A stretch of DNA of 64,000 nucleotides from Tricholoma matsutake (Eukaryota > Basidiomycota > Agaricomycetes > Agaricales > Tricholomataceae): the NCBI GenBank assembly GCA_026075535.2, contig AP026541.1, positions 7,874,001 to 7,938,000 on the forward strand, read 5' to 3'. Below the pieces are notes generated by a model that worked only from the letters and a program-made list of their open reading frames with translations, was not told the origin of the DNA and searched no databases. Below, in pieces: positions 1 through 11,693 of the stretch. Each line of letters opens with the position of its first letter. The stretch's first letter is position 1. The position numbers and the translations under genes are program-made.

Positions 1-403
1 GGTGAAAATTTACCTACAGTGTGACCTGTGCTACACCCTATATATGACTCTTACTCCCAGCATGTGACATGACCTAGAGGGTGCTCACAATAAAGGCAGG
101 ACTACAAAGCCAAGGGGACCACTACACCCACTGTCTGTCCCTGATCCTTGTGGTGACTCTGTCTGTCGGGATTTTGTTGGCTCCCTGCCTGAGGATATAG
201 GCTTCGACTGTATTCTGACAACACAGACTACTTGGGTCAGATGTATGCATCATACCTATGCACACAAACATCACAGCTCAGAAGCTGGCAACCATTTTCT
301 TCTCTGAATGGTACTGCAAAAATGGTCTCCCTCTCAAGCTCATCTCAGACCATGACAAACTTTTCATATCAAAATTCTAGAAAGCCTTACATACATTGAC
401 TAG
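1..403 (+). pseudogene. Ty3 remnant F, integrase core, piece 1 of 3
   Basis: This is the N-terminal half of a Ty3-type integrase catalytic core. Broken frames read FVGSLPEDIGFDCILTT (first catalytic Asp region) and then LISDHDKLFISKF (second Asp region). At least one frameshift and stop codons lie between them, so it is a dead copy. The piece ends at ACTAG (399-403), the 5-bp target duplication made when element A landed here. The reading frame resumes exactly at 9331 with a STAYHPQMDG motif, once A and one ACTAG copy are discounted. In normal integrase order this is the middle of the DDE domain. The family resembles elements D and E in this window. Confidence 0.8.
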
Positions 404-1086
404 TGTTACAATTTTCCTTGTAACTCATGGAATCCGACGCACCCAACGATCCCCTCCAGACAGGAGGCACCCCTTGACTCATGCCTGAGGCATGCCCTTG
501 ACCCCAGACGCACCCACAATGCATACTGACAACATGCATTTGATCCCCTTCCTGTGGAAGGCACCCTTGATGCATGGCGACTCCATGCACCCGAACCCGC
601 TCCCAGACATGGTGTGATACAGCAACCCCTTGACATTGGGTCCGCGACATTGGATGCCTCATGCTAGGCATGAGGCTTGTCTCTTATTGTTTCCTGACAT
701 GCTGCGCCGCAGCACTCCGTGACATTGGACGCCTCATGCAAGGCATGCCTATTGTTTCTATTGTTACCTGATATGCATCTACCTTTCTGATTGGATGATA
801 AGGACCTCCCTCCTAGTATAAGTACTGCGACTTGTAGTAGGGATGTCCTTAGTTTAGATCTAGGCAATCTACAGCCTTAACTTGCAACTCACGAACTTAC
901 TTGAAACCACTAAGGAAGCCCCCTTAGTGTGTGAACCTGAACGACTCTATGCAGAAGCCCTGCTAGAGTGCACTACCCATCTTACGTTGGATGCTCCAAG
1001 TAAGACTAGTGCCGAACGACTCATCGAGGAAGCACCTCGTCAAATGACATCGACTAGATTGAGTGGTTGAGGCTTTGCCCATAACA
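404..1086 (+). repeat. 5' LTR of element A
   Basis: 683 bp, TG...CA ends, near-identical to 8643-9325. No canonical tRNA primer binding site (TGG...) follows at 1087, where the sequence reads TAAGATCTAAACTATC, so the primer type is unclear. Confidence 0.95.
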
Positions 1087-1132
1087 TAAGATCTAAACTA
1101 TCTGCTAGCCCACCTACCTAGGTGTAGGCAAT

Positions 1133-3150
1133 ATGTCTCGAAACACACCACAGAGACCTGGGTCTAGACAAACCCCAGACCGACCACCAAGAGAAGCAGA
1201 ACCACAGCCAGGTTCATCTTGGTACCGATACAATGGAAGACTAGTCCGTTACTCGACCCCAGCACAGCATTGGTTCTACAGATCAACCGAAAGACAAAGA
1301 GGAGATTTCCTCACCGACGAAGACTTCAAACAACCACACACACCCCCACCCAAAACATCCACCCACTTCCTAACAGACAAAATTGACGACCTCTATAACA
1401 AGATGTCTGAACCCGCTGCAACCACACCAATGACATCTGTGAAGGACATTTGAATCTGATCACCCACAGACTTCTCAGGAGAGCAGACCAAAACTGCCAA
1501 GTTCCTGCAGAAGATAGACCTGTACCTGCGAATCAATGACCAGGTCTATGACATGAACAACAAGAAGATCATCTTCACGCTGTCCTTCATGAATGGAGGG
1601 ACAGCAGCTGCCTGGGCGCAGGCATTTGTCAACCAACACCAATCCGAGGGACTCGGAGAATATGCAGACTTCAGACAGAAGGTCCTAGAAGCCTTCTCAC
1701 CAATCGATGACGCCAGAACGGCAAAGACAGAGATTAGTGTTGAAGGGTTCAGTCCATAGGACCGAAAAAAAGACCGAAATTGGACTGAATTGGACCAGAA
1801 AAGACCGGACCAGTGGTCTATTTATGGACCAGTCTTTTGCAGTTCAGTTAGCAGTCTTTCCATTTTGAAACATGTTGTAAAACCGAAGAAAACCGGTCTA
1901 AACCGGTTAGAACTGGTTTTATCGTGGGAACATACATTGTACCATGTTCCCACATGAAATCTGGCAAATTTGACCTCTGGTTCATAGAAAATGGTTAAGA
2001 ATTGAGCAAGATATAACCAAATCTATTTTTGCATGAGTATTTTGTTGTATCAGATTGATTTTCATTTCATCTTACTCATATGTTGATCATTTGCTTGATT
2101 CTATTAATGATCATAGGACTAACATGTATAATAATACTCCCACCATTTGTCAATGCATGCTATGCATCACATAATTTATTGTTGTCACATTACATTTCTT
2201 GGTGTTCAGCACGAGTCATTCAGTAGATGTATTTTTATATTGATCATAGCCAAGTCAAATCTTGATAAAATGTCTTAAAAGTTAGACCGAATGATGTGGA
2301 ATTACAATGTCTATCTATCTGTACAGTAGTTATAAGGTCCAGGTAATATTTGCTAAGATACATATGGGTTATATTAATACAACAAATTTCACAACAAAAC
2401 ATCGGTCTGAACCAGTCTTAACCAGTCTTTTTCGGTCTTTTAACCAGATAGGACCAGTCCTAGGTGGTCCAGTTCAGTTCTAGCAGTATTTGGGTCGGTG
2501 CTGAACTGGTTTAGGTCATGGTCTTTACGTTTTTGGGTCAAAAAACCGAACTGGACTGGACCCTTAAACACTAACAGAGATTAAGAATCTCAAACAAGGT
2601 TCAGGGAACCTTGAAGAATATGTGGCAAGTTTCCGCATCCTGAAAGACAGGACGGGAATCACTGAAGATGCAGCCATGATCAAGTACTTCATGGACAGAC
2701 TGCACCCCGAATTACTGAAGAGGGTACACACAATGGAGACGGTACCCAATACTCTCGAAGGCTGGATAAAGGCAGCTTCGAAATACGAAGGCCAATGGAA
2801 ATGGGCCATGGCAATCCTGGGAAAGACCAGGCAGAACCAGAAGACAAACAAAACGACAAAGAAAGGACAGCCCTCTCTTGACATCAACTGACTGACGAAC
2901 CAAGAACGCATGGAACACCTCCGAAAGGGATTGTGTTTCATCTGCCACCAACCAGGACACCGATTGTCTGACCATAGGGATGGAAAGAGCCCCACCCAGA
3001 TGGGTCAGCGCCTCCTCCCTACCAAAACTGCTTCACCCAGAAGAAGACTGGGGTGGACACCTACCAGAAGATCTGCACAATGCTGGATGAACTCGATGAA
3101 GAAGAAAAAGAACAGGCCCTCAATCTCATGGAGGAATCGGGTTTTTAGAA
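1133..3150 (+). pseudogene. Gag of element A (interrupted, stops)
   Basis: The start is ATG 1133 (MSRNTPQRPGSRQ), 47 bp after the LTR. Capsid-like sequence follows: KIDLYLRINDQVYDM, FTLSFMNGGTAAAWAQ, then after the inserted hAT element YVASFRILKDRTGI and KYFMDRLHPELL. This is the usual Retrotrans_gag pattern. A zinc knuckle follows at about 2934 (CFICHQPGHRLSDH), whose last Cys is replaced by His. Stops occur at 1451 and 2889. The hAT element at 1735-2573 splits the capsid region; removing it and one 8-bp duplication restores the frame (TEIKNLKQG). Gag would form the particle shell and bind element RNA. It cannot be made from this copy. Confidence 0.85.
1735..2573. mobile_element. Non-autonomous hAT-type element, family hAT1, copy a
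   Basis: 839 bp, flanked by an 8-bp target duplication ACAGAGAT (1727-1734 and 2574-2581), the size typical of hAT transposons. Terminal inverted repeats are TAGTGTTGAAGGGTTCAGTCC at the left and the complement of TAGTGTTTAAGGGTCCAGTCC at the right, with 2-3 mismatches. Subterminal repeats of the AACCGGTC/GACCGGTT kind occur on both sides. No transposase-like reading frame is present, so it must have been moved by a related full-length element not in the window. Confidence 0.88.
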
Positions 3151-3165
3151 CAGTGGCCTGATACG

Positions 3166-3558
3166 ATGCCAGTCACCGCTGTAGTCTCCATAGGGTCTGT
3201 ACTCTTAGCTACCATGAATAGACAATCTATGTGCCTGTCTATTTGGGTAGCTGAGTCAGACAATGGGAAAGATGTCACAACGAACGCGCTCCTCGACTCT
3301 GGAGCAGGAGGAGTCTTTATTGACTCGGAATTCATCGAACGAGAAGGGATCAGGACATATCCCTTAGGCCATATCATTTGGGCCATGAACATAGATGGAA
3401 CCCTGAACAAGCAGGGAACAATCACAAGATGTGTGAAAGGGAGGCTCCATATCAACGGACAGAGCTACCCAATGGAATACCTAGTCGCCAGACTAGGCAA
3501 AGAATCGGTAATCCTGGGCCTGTCATGGCTGTGGGAGATAAACCCAATCATCGACTAG
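3166..3558 (+). pseudogene. Aspartic protease region of element A
   Basis: This 130-residue open stretch carries the retropepsin active site ALLDSGAGGVFID (Asp-Ser-Gly) and a second conserved strand VILGLSWLWEINPIID, the typical ILGLPWL motif of Ty3 proteases. It lies directly after the gag zinc knuckle, as expected in gag-pol order. It ends at a TAG (3556-3558), where related polyproteins continue into the linker and reverse transcriptase. The catalytic Asp is intact, but the surrounding polyprotein is broken. Confidence 0.85.
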
Positions 3559-4621
3559 AAGAAGGGAACCTTTGAGTTCTGAGATGAAGAACGACAGGCT
3601 CAAATACAACAAATCTTGGAGAAGACAAGAAGAGCCGAATGGGCCCTCCCGAACACCCTAAACCTTCCTAGGGTTGATGCCGAAAGGGAGGCGCCAAATG
3701 ACAGAATGGCACAAATTCAACACATCGTGGCCAAAATGAGAAAGAGGCTCTCCAAAGAGAAAGAGAGGAGCCTTGCCCAAGTACGACTGGCCATGGCAAA
3801 AATGAGAAAAAGGCTTTCAGAAAAGAAAACAAAAGAACTGAATTCCGCCCAGATAGCCGTCACAAAGACCAGGAGCAGAGACACTCCTAAAGAAGCCAGA
3901 AACCTTGAAGCAGCATGATGTGCTGTTGCCAAGACCTGAGAAAACCAGAAAAAGAAGCAACTGGAAAAGGGCAAGCACAATGAATGCGACAAGATATGAC
4001 AAGTCTTGCAGAAAATAAGAGACTTGCTGACCTCCACAGGGGAGGAAAGCACCAGCAAACGAAATTCAAAAATGGCATTACAAAACAGGACAAAAGACCC
4101 TTGTCAGGAGGCTACCCCGATACACAATCACGGAACCCCAGATTATGGTACTACCGACACCAGAGTACCTATGCCCAGGGAGACCCCCCCTCAAGTAAAG
4201 ATCGAAGAGGTACCTGATGAAGAACTATTGGCAGACACAGGCATGGAAATACGAGCAACAAACCAGACCCCCAAATGAGATGCAATCGAGGACGACTCGG
4301 TATTGATCACATATGTACAAGGAGAACTGGTCATCGGCCTATTTGGACCAGACATAGAACTGCCCCTGATGGAAGAACATTGAGAGCCGACACACAAGTA
4401 CATCCAAAAAACAAACACGATCAGCAGGCTTACAAAAGGCAAGGGCTCCCCACAGTACCTACTCAACTCGGACACATGGATCAGAGCAAAGACATCCATA
4501 TCTCAACAACTAGGATGAATAAGAGGAGGGAAAGGAGACTAGCCAACAGACCCTGGACAACTTACTGCCACCGGAGTACCAGAAGTACAGACAGGTATTC
4601 AAGAAGGCAGCATCCAAATGA
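3559..4621 (+). pseudogene. Protease to reverse transcriptase linker of element A
   Basis: This is degraded polyprotein linker. A Lys/Glu/Arg-rich coiled-coil-like stretch at 3700-3900 contains a near-repeat: a 30-residue block with KMRKRLS appears twice (about 3736 and 3802) and once more degraded (about 3868). The rest, to 4621, has short frames with stops and no recognisable domain. No separate gene was seen here. Confidence 0.5.
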
Positions 4622-7461
4622 TTCCTGGAATCAAAGCCATGGGATCATGCGATCGATCTGAAGAAAGGCTTTGTACCAAGAGATTGCAAAGTCTACCCGC
4701 TGACACTGAAAGAACAAGAGAAACTCAATGAGTTTCTAGACAAAAACCTGGAGAAAGGATACATCCGACTGTTGAAATCACCCATGGCATCCCCATTCTT
4801 CTTTGTGTTGAAGAAGGACTCCAACACTCTATGACCTTGCCAAGACTACCGCTATCTGAATGAAGGAACGATCCAGAACAACTACCCCCTGCCACTGATC
4901 GGAGACCTCTTGGACAAGCTGAAGGGAGCAAAGTTTTTCACGAAGCTTGATATTCGATGGGGATATCACAATGTATGGATAAAGAAAGGAGATGAGTGGA
5001 AGGCAGCATTCAAGACTAACCGAGGGCTATTTGAGCCAATGGTGATGTTCTTTGGGCTGTGCAACTCACTGGCAACATTCCAGGCAATGATGAACAATCT
5101 CTTCCGAGACATGATAGACAAAGGATGGCTCATCATCTATATGGACAACATTCTGATCTTCTCGAAAACGGAAGAAGAACACTGGATAAGGACCGAAAGG
5201 GTCCTCAAACAACTACGACAATGCAACCTCTACCTGAAAGTAGAGAAATGCAAGTTCAATGTGCAAGAAGTCGACTTCTTGGGCATGATCATCAGGCCCA
5301 ATGAACTTGCAATGGACAACACAAAGCTGGCTGGGATCAAGGACTGGCCCACGCCAAGAACGGTGAAGGATGTGAGATCCTTCCTAGGATTTGGGAATTT
5401 CTATCGAAGATTCATCAGACACTTCATGGATCTGGCCAGACCACTGAATGATTTTACAAAGAAGGACCAGAAATTTGAATGGACGAATGACTGTCAGCAG
5501 TCATTCAATGCGCTAAAGAGGAAATTCAATGAAGCTCCAGTACTGCTGATGCCTGATGCAACGAAACCATTCATAGTGGAATCCAATGCCTCAAAGTTTG
5601 TGACAGGTGCGGTACTCAGACAACAGGATGCCAATGGAGACTGGCACCCATGCAGTTACATCTCGCATTCTTTCAATGAAGCGGAAAGAAATTACGAGAT
5701 ATACGACAGAGAACTACTGGGAGTAATCCAAGTGCTGGAAACATGGAGACACTACCTACAGGGGACACCATTCCCTGTGACAGTACTGTCTGATCACAAG
5801 AACCTGACGTATTTCTGTCAGGCCCAGAAACTAAACCGACGACAGGCTAGATGGAGCATCTACCTGTCACAATTTGACCTGAAGCTACAACATGTACCAG
5901 GATCACAGATGGTACAATCTGATGCCCTATCGAGGAGAGCAGATCATATAGCTGAAGAAGACACCAATAACGAGGACAAGACCATCCTCACTGACAAACT
6001 ATTTATGAAGATGATCGATGCTGAACTCCAGGGAGCCCTGGTCTCAGCAATAATGAAGGACGACCTCGTAAATGATGCTTTACGAGCCCTGAAGAACAAT
6101 GGAACTCCCCCAATCAAGTCTGCATTGGAGGACTGGAAATTCAAAGACGGTCTGCTCTTTTTCAAAGACAGATGCTACGTGCCACAGGACAAAACCCTCC
6201 GCCGAGCGATCATACGGAAATACCATGATAGCATCATGACAGGGCACCCTGGACAATGGCAGATGATCGAACTGATCCAACGAGACTACTGGTGGCCAGG
6301 AATGGCCAATTTTATAAAGAAATACATCAAAGGCTGTGCAAAATGCCAGAAAATGAAGATCAACACACACCCGACGACCCCACCACTGACACCAATATTA
6401 TCCGATGCCAGCAGACCATTCGAGCTGGTAACGACAGATTTTATTATGGACCTGCCCGTAATAAATGGATTTGACTCAATCATGGTCATGGTAGACCATG
6501 GTCTTACAAAGGGGGTAATTTTTATCCCTTGTGCGAAGATGATCGACGCACTTGGCACCGCAGACCTTTACCTGCGCCATGTATACACAAGATTTGGACT
6601 CCCTGGAAGAATCATCTCAGACAAAGACCCTCGATTTGCATCCAAACTCTTCTGAGAACTTGGACGACTGCTCAGAATCAAGCTATCCATGAGCACCGCC
6701 TATCACCCCCAGACCGATGGAGAAACGGAGCGAGTAAACCAAGAGCTAGAGGTTTACCTCTGCATGTTCTGTTTGAACAAACCAGAAGATTGGGAATGTT
6801 ATCTCCCAACAGCAGAATTCGCACATAACCAGAAGACGCACTCCACAGTAAAACATTCACCATTTTACTTGATGATGGGATACCAACCATGCGCTATCCC
6901 CACCCCTACGAAAAAATGAACGTGCTGGCCACCGAACAGAGAATCCAAGAACTTCTCTCTGCAAGAAGGGAAGCTCTTGCCACACATGAACTGGCCAGAC
7001 AGGCTATGGCTGCCTGAACGAAAGGGCGATACAAACTGTTCAAGGTTGGAGAGCAAGTATGGCTTGACTCCAAGAACCTGAAGATTGGCTACCCAATGAG
7101 AAAATTGGCACCAAAACGAGAAGGGCCCTTCACAATCGAAGATGTGTGAAGAACAACATACCGACTGAAACTGCTGCCAAGATGGAAGATCCACCCAGTC
7201 TTCCATGCAGCTTTACTCACATGATACCATGAGAATGACACTCATGGGCAAAACTTCCTGACTCCACCACCCGACCTCGTGGAAGGAGAAAATGAATATG
7301 AGGTGGAAGCGATCATTGCACACAAGAAGCACAGCAAGACATGCCATTACCTCGTGAAATGGGTTGACTACCCGACATCCGAAAACACATGGGAACCCGA
7401 ATCAAACCTGAAGAATGCCCCTGAAATCCTGACGGCATATAAGAAGAGGTACCACCTCTGA
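4622..7461 (+). pseudogene. Pol of element A: RT, RNase H, integrase, chromodomain
   Basis: The frame opens with [17 protein letters not shown], the usual Ty3 RT lead-in. RT follows (FFTKLDIRWGYHNVWI), then YMDN at about 5140, where active enzymes have YMDD. RNase H reads ESNAS where ETDAS is expected, so a second catalytic Asp is Asn. Both changes are GAY to AAY in a C-G context. The integrase has the HHCC finger (H..GHPGQ, CAKCQKMK) and all three DDE residues ([17 protein letters not shown]). A chromodomain ends it (YEVEAIIAHKK, YLVKWVDYP). TGA stops lie at 4832, 6653, 7015, 7147 and 7222, and there is one frameshift near 6905. The copy is inactive. Confidence 0.92.
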
Positions 7462-7616
7462 TGAAAACCCAAAACCCCCCTTTTTCCCACTATGACACTC
7501 CCAAAAAGATGACTGCTGAATGACGATTCACCCGAGAATACCTATGAAACTGATCAAACACTGACACCCTTCGCATTCACCTCGCCCACGACCCACTGAA
7601 ATACCATCTTGCCAGG

Positions 7617-8642
7617 ATGTGCTTCTACTATGCGAGCACAATCAAACAGATGGAACAAAATCTAGAAGAAGCAATGAACAATGCAGATGCCCTGGGGATC
7701 AAACAGATGATCCAGGAGATGATTGCACCACAGTCAGACAGACTGAGAATAGTCAAGGAGAGACCTCACACTCCCTTAGATCGACACAGACAACCACCGA
7801 CCTTGCTCTCGCCATTCAGCAAGGAGAGCGACAGAGATGAACAACAAGCTCCCTCTGGAGACTCCTTCCGTTCTATGAAGAACCCAAAGATCATGCCTAG
7901 GGCACCTGAAATAATTGACCTGACCACCCCCAAACCCGAACCGAAGACCACCCAACTGCCTTGGTCCCCTCCACACATGAGACATGCCAGATGCTTCATC
8001 TGCCAGCAGTTAGGTCACTTTGGCCTGATTTGCCAATGATACATTTGCAGATATTGCAAACAACGAGGCCCCGGACATTATAGGATGAACTGCCTGGAGA
8101 AACCTCGGAAAGATCGAGAGATCGAACAGAGAGAAGTCGAGTGCAGACAGCGGCTCTTCTTTGACTCAGGATATGATAATTTTGATGATGACATGATGTG
8201 AAACATGACGGGAGAACCCTATGGAAGGATTTAACAAGTGAGGCCAAAATGATGGCATGACAAGAACACACCCATGCTCTCAGGAATCACAATCCTTGCC
8301 ATCGTCGTTGGCACAACCCTGGCTGCAGCGGCAGCCCTAACCTTTGCATTTTGCCTCTATGCGATCTTCCAACCAAGACCCGAACCCCTGATTACAGACA
8401 TTGAATTTGCCATCCTGCAGTGACCCCCTTTCAATGACACCACCGACTCCTTGACACCACTGCCTAGGGTAGCATGAACCAGAAGAACCTGATCATGGTC
8501 TGAGTTTGGACATGAATTATTCCTCCACCGCACCCCTTGACCCCGACCCGCCCACATATCCAGACCACAACCGATCAGACCACGGAGGAGAGATGAAGAT
8601 TTAGGTCGAAGTGTGGAACTTTTGACCATAGCGAGGGGGTAA
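7617..8642 (+). pseudogene. ORF3 of element A: two zinc knuckles plus membrane segment
   Basis: This frame is not part of a standard Ty3 element. From ATG 7617 one frame runs 342 codons and ends at TAA 8640-8642, the last three bases before the 3' LTR. It is broken only by TGA at 8037, 8199, 8250, 8421, 8475, 8490 and 8538 and TAA at 8232, with no frameshift. Contents: acidic/proline-rich N-terminal half, a first knuckle CFICQQLGHFGLIC, a second CRYCKQRGPGHYRMNC, then a hydrophobic segment ITILAIVVGTTLAAAAALTF fit for a membrane helix, then a basic tail. The absence of frameshifts in such a stop-rich frame suggests it once coded. Function unknown. I do not call it an envelope protein: there is no signal peptide or cleavage site. 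Confidence 0.6.
8631..8642 (+). other. Polypurine tract of element A
   Basis: GCGAGGGGGTAA lies immediately before the 3' LTR. In LTR retrotransposons this purine run primes plus-strand DNA synthesis. It also holds the last codons of ORF3. Confidence 0.75.
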
Positions 8643-9325
8643 TGTTACAATTTTCCTTGTAACTCATGGAATCCGATGCACCCGACGATCCCCTCCAGAC
8701 AGGAGGCACCCCTTGACTCATGCCTGAGGCATGCCCTTGACCCCAGACGCACCCACAATGCATACTGACAAGATGCATTTGATCCCCTTCCTGTGGAAGG
8801 CACCCTTGACGCATGGTGACTCCATGCACCCAAACCCGCTCCCAGACATGCTGTGATACAGCAACCCCTTGACATTGGGTCCGCGACATTGGATGCCTCA
8901 TGCTAGGCATGAGGCTTATCTCTTATTGTTTCCTGACATGCTGCGCCGCAGCACTCCGTGACATTGGATGCCTCATGCAAGGCATGCCTATTGTTTCTAT
9001 TGTTACCTGATATGCATCTACCTTTCCGATTGGACAATAAGGACCTCCCTCCTAGTATAAGTACTGCGACTTGTAGTAGGGATGTCCTTAGTTTAGATCT
9101 AGGCAATCTACAGCCTTAACTTGCAACTCACGAACTTACTTGAAACCACTAAGGAAGCCCCCTTAGTGTGTGAACCTGAATGACTCTATGCAGAAGCCCT
9201 GCTAGAGTGCACTACCCATCTTACGTTGGATGCTCCAAGTAAGACTAGTGCCGAACGACTCGTTGACGAAGCACCTCATCGAACGACATTGACTAGATCA
9301 AGTGGTTGAGGCTTTGCCCAAAACA
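8643..9325 (+). repeat. 3' LTR of element A
   Basis: 683 bp, TG...CA ends, matches 404-1086 except at about 21 places counted by eye. ACTAG follows at 9326-9330. Confidence 0.95.
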
Positions 9326-9330
9326 ACTAG

Positions 9331-9536
9331 GGTACATCTCAAGATGTCAACTGCATACCACCCACAAATGGATGGAAGCAGTGAGTGCACAAACAAAACA
9401 CTGAACCAGTGTATCCAGTTCTATGTGGAGCACAATCAGAAGGGCTAGGTCTGAGCACTGCCTTTGATCCATTTCCACATGATGAATATTGTGAATGCTT
9501 TGACAGAGTATTCAGGTTTCCAGCTTAGGATGGGGT
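9331..9536 (+). pseudogene. Ty3 remnant F, integrase, piece 2 of 3
   Basis: This continues piece 1 in frame: [16 protein letters not shown] carries the third catalytic residue (Glu) of the DDE triad, followed by NKTLNQCIQFYVEHNQKG, two stops, and LPLIHFHMMNIVNAL. It is cut at 9536 by element B, whose target duplication GGGGT occupies 9532-9536 and 21314-21318. Confidence 0.85.
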
Positions 9537-9735
9537 TGTAGTAAATGGAGGGTGGTTGACTGAGATCACCTGCAGCAAGAACATGAATAACATATGTATT
9601 TTGCATAGGGTAAAAAAGTCCCTTTCTAACTATGGACTGGTTCCCTTATAAAGGAAGTGGTGGCTTATGAACACAAGTATGGTACATAATGGTATATATA
9701 TATAAAGCTCTAGGCCACAGGCCCAGATCACTACA
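9537..9735 (-). repeat. 3' LTR of element B
   Basis: 199 bp, matches 21115-21313 with about ten differences by eye. On the minus strand it is preceded by the purine-rich CCAGAAGGGGAGAA (9736-9749), a good polypurine tract. It contains a TATA-like run near 9690-9705. Confidence 0.93.
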
Positions 9736-9836
9736 TTCTCCCCTTCTGGTTTGGACCCATGGTCCAAACCAAAACCCAAGAAACAAGAAAACAAGAAGGC
9801 AGCATGACGTGTATTTCTTCAAGATTGTAAGTGAAC

Positions 9837-10169
9837 TCAACCCTCAGAGGGAGGAGTGAGAGGTGAAAGGTCTGTATCTGCATTGGTGTCAATATCCATT
9901 CCGCTTCCGAGGGGGATGGATAGAATGGTGGGAGTAAGGGGGTAAGGAGTTGACGTGAGTTGGAATTCTGGGGTCTTAGGAGATGTCGCATCATTGGGAG
10001 GCACCGACGACTGCTCCCCTCCAAGGGGCACAGTCCCAGTTTCTGACTCGTCATCAGATGAGACAGAATCGGTTTCCTCCATGTTGGAACCTCGGTTCTT
10101 GTGGCGACTCTGGGTGATGCGTGCCGTGACCAGCTTGATCCCACCTGTCTTAGCAGGAGGGATCCCCAT
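9837..10169 (-). CDS. Element B accessory ORF c, unknown
   Basis: 110 codons from ATG 10169 to the stop at 9837, the last frame before the 3' LTR. It has a basic N-terminus (PPAKTGGIKLVTARITQ), then Ser/Asp/Glu- and Pro-rich sequence (SVSSDDESETGTVPLGG, TSTPYPLTPTILSIPLG). No domain is recognised. It starts 21 bases after the end of the longer ORF b in the same direction, so the three frames look like a compact cluster. Low-complexity composition makes a real product uncertain. Confidence 0.4.
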   Translation of the reverse strand: MGIPPAKTGGIKLVTARITQSRHKNRGSNMEETDSVSSDDESETGTVPLGGEQSSVPPNDATSPKTPEFQLTSTPYPLTPTILSIPLGSGMDIDTNADTDLSPLTPPSEG

Positions 10170-10190
10170 GGTGGAGTTGTGTTGTCTCTT

Positions 10191-11693
10191 TCACTCCTTC
10201 TTTGCTTTATTTTTTTCTTCCTTCATTCGACACGGTGGGCCTACATAAGTCCAGCCACCATCCGCATAATCCGGGGTGGTTAGTGCTGGAGAGGTAGTGT
10301 CCACCTCAGGTGCTGAACAACTCGAGGCAAGAGTTTGGTCTGAAGCCTCATTGCATAGGGGTGGGACGGTCGACGAAGGAGTGATATTCAACCAGCCCAT
10401 AGGCAAATCTGGATGAATGGACAGGGAGAAGATGCCAGAGGGCACCGCGGGTGAACTAGTCGCTAGGCTAGAACTGGAAGCAGCCAGTGGGGAAACATGG
10501 GGAGTAGCATGTACAGAAGCAGATGGCCCTGGACCTCCACTCAGGGTATGAGCAGCCTCCGACACATCTGGGCCCCGCTTCTGCTTGGGAGGCAGTGGCT
10601 GGGTCAAACATTGCGATCCCAGAGGAGCGATCCACCATTGAGGCTCTGTCATCAGAGGTGTATCTTCCTCCTCAGGAGTAGGTAATTGTTTCAGGTGCTG
10701 GAGAATGTCTGAGGCAGGAGCAGAGTCCTCTTCCCATTGGGACTCCACTGCTCCATTGATCCATCCTAAGCCATAGTGGTAGGCTTCCCTTACTTCATGA
10801 TCAGATACCCCCAATGAAGCAAGATGGCACACCACATCCTCGACACTGATGTTTGGGGAGGCATTTGGCAATGGATGTTGATCACAAAGAATGTTTATGG
10901 ATATATGTAGCGTCTGGCGGGTTCTCCAGTACAAACCAGGAGTACAGAACACTTCTGCCAGGCACAATTGCAAGATTTGTTTCTGCTTCTGAGGCAGCCC
11001 AGCAGGAACTTGTTGTCTCATGAGGAGCATCCCACGGACATGGGAAAGGCTCACTTGCGAGTGGTCTAATATCAACCTGGGTGCATTCCAGAATTGAAAG
11101 AGTTGACGGTGCATGAAATGAGACCATGCTTCCACAGTGTCGTTGATTGGAGGCTGGGGCATCCGGTCAGGATCCTGCAGGCATCGTATTCCCTTAGCTG
11201 ACTGGCAATCAGGGGGCAGCCACTTGGGTAGCCTCCAAGTGGCGATTGCATAACTCATCAATGGTGTCTGCTCAGTGACAGGAGTCAAGCTGGCCAAGCG
11301 AGTGTAAGACTGGGCCTGTCAAAGGTCCAGCTTGTTTCCCTCCCATTGTGTGCCCATGGCCCAACCATTGAATTCCGCTGTACTCTGGGGAATATCCAGA
11401 GTGGATGGTGGGGGTTCCCTTAGAGTGGGTACCCAATTGGCTGAGCGAACAGGAGGGTTGGAGTAGATTTTAGTTTGATTTTTGGGAGACGGAGGCGGAA
11501 GTGGCAGATATTGAACATCCCTATCATCCACCTCCATTGCATCAACATGGGAGTGAGTGGGTGGGGGTGGACCTTCAGGGTGCGCGGCAGGCCTTGATGC
11601 AGCACCTGCATAACTGGATCCATGGGCCTGAGGCCCAGGGATGGGGGATGGTTTGCATGCCCAAGACCTTTTGGTGGCCTGTCCTCTTGCCAT
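10191..11693 (-). pseudogene. Element B accessory ORF b, unknown, one in-frame TGA
   Basis: A 500-residue frame from ATG 11693 to 10191 has a single in-frame TGA at 11317-11319, where a CGA (Arg) would give an unbroken frame. The N-terminal 125 residues are Pro/Ser/Gly-rich. Residues 135-300 look globular, with Leu/Trp-rich helical stretches (WRLPKWLPPDCQSAKG, QLFQFWNAPRLILDHSQV, EAYHYGLGWINGAVESQW). The C-terminal third is Ser/Pro-rich and ends in a Lys/Glu tail. I recognise no family. Its start codon overlaps the stop of ORF a (TGATG). Position between integrase and 3' LTR marks it as an acquired or lineage-specific retrotransposon gene. Confidence 0.5.

Larger units (their letters stand above)
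404..9325 (+). mobile_element. Ty3/gypsy LTR retrotransposon A, full length, inactive
   Basis: The element is bounded by two 683-bp LTRs that start TGTTACAATT and end AACA, with identical 5-bp target duplications ACTAG at 399-403 and 9326-9330. Order inside: gag with a zinc knuckle, aspartic protease, reverse transcriptase, RNase H, chromodomain integrase, then an extra reading frame (ORF3) reaching the 3' LTR. By eye the LTRs differ at about 21 places, of which about 16 are CpG versus TpG or CpA. In-frame stops in gag, pol and ORF3 are mostly TGA where related proteins have Arg (CGA). A hAT-type element sits in gag. It is inserted in integrase remnant F. Confidence 0.95.

Noticed and set aside
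7617..8642. Calling ORF3 of element A a retroviral envelope gene
   Set aside because: No signal peptide, glycosylation-rich ectodomain or furin-like site; zinc knuckles do not fit an envelope protein.
1133..9325. Classical repeat-induced point mutation (CpA to TpA)
   Set aside because: The changes I could polarise are in CpG context (to TpG or CpA), pointing to methyl-CpG deamination. A count over the whole window would be needed to exclude a minor CpA component.
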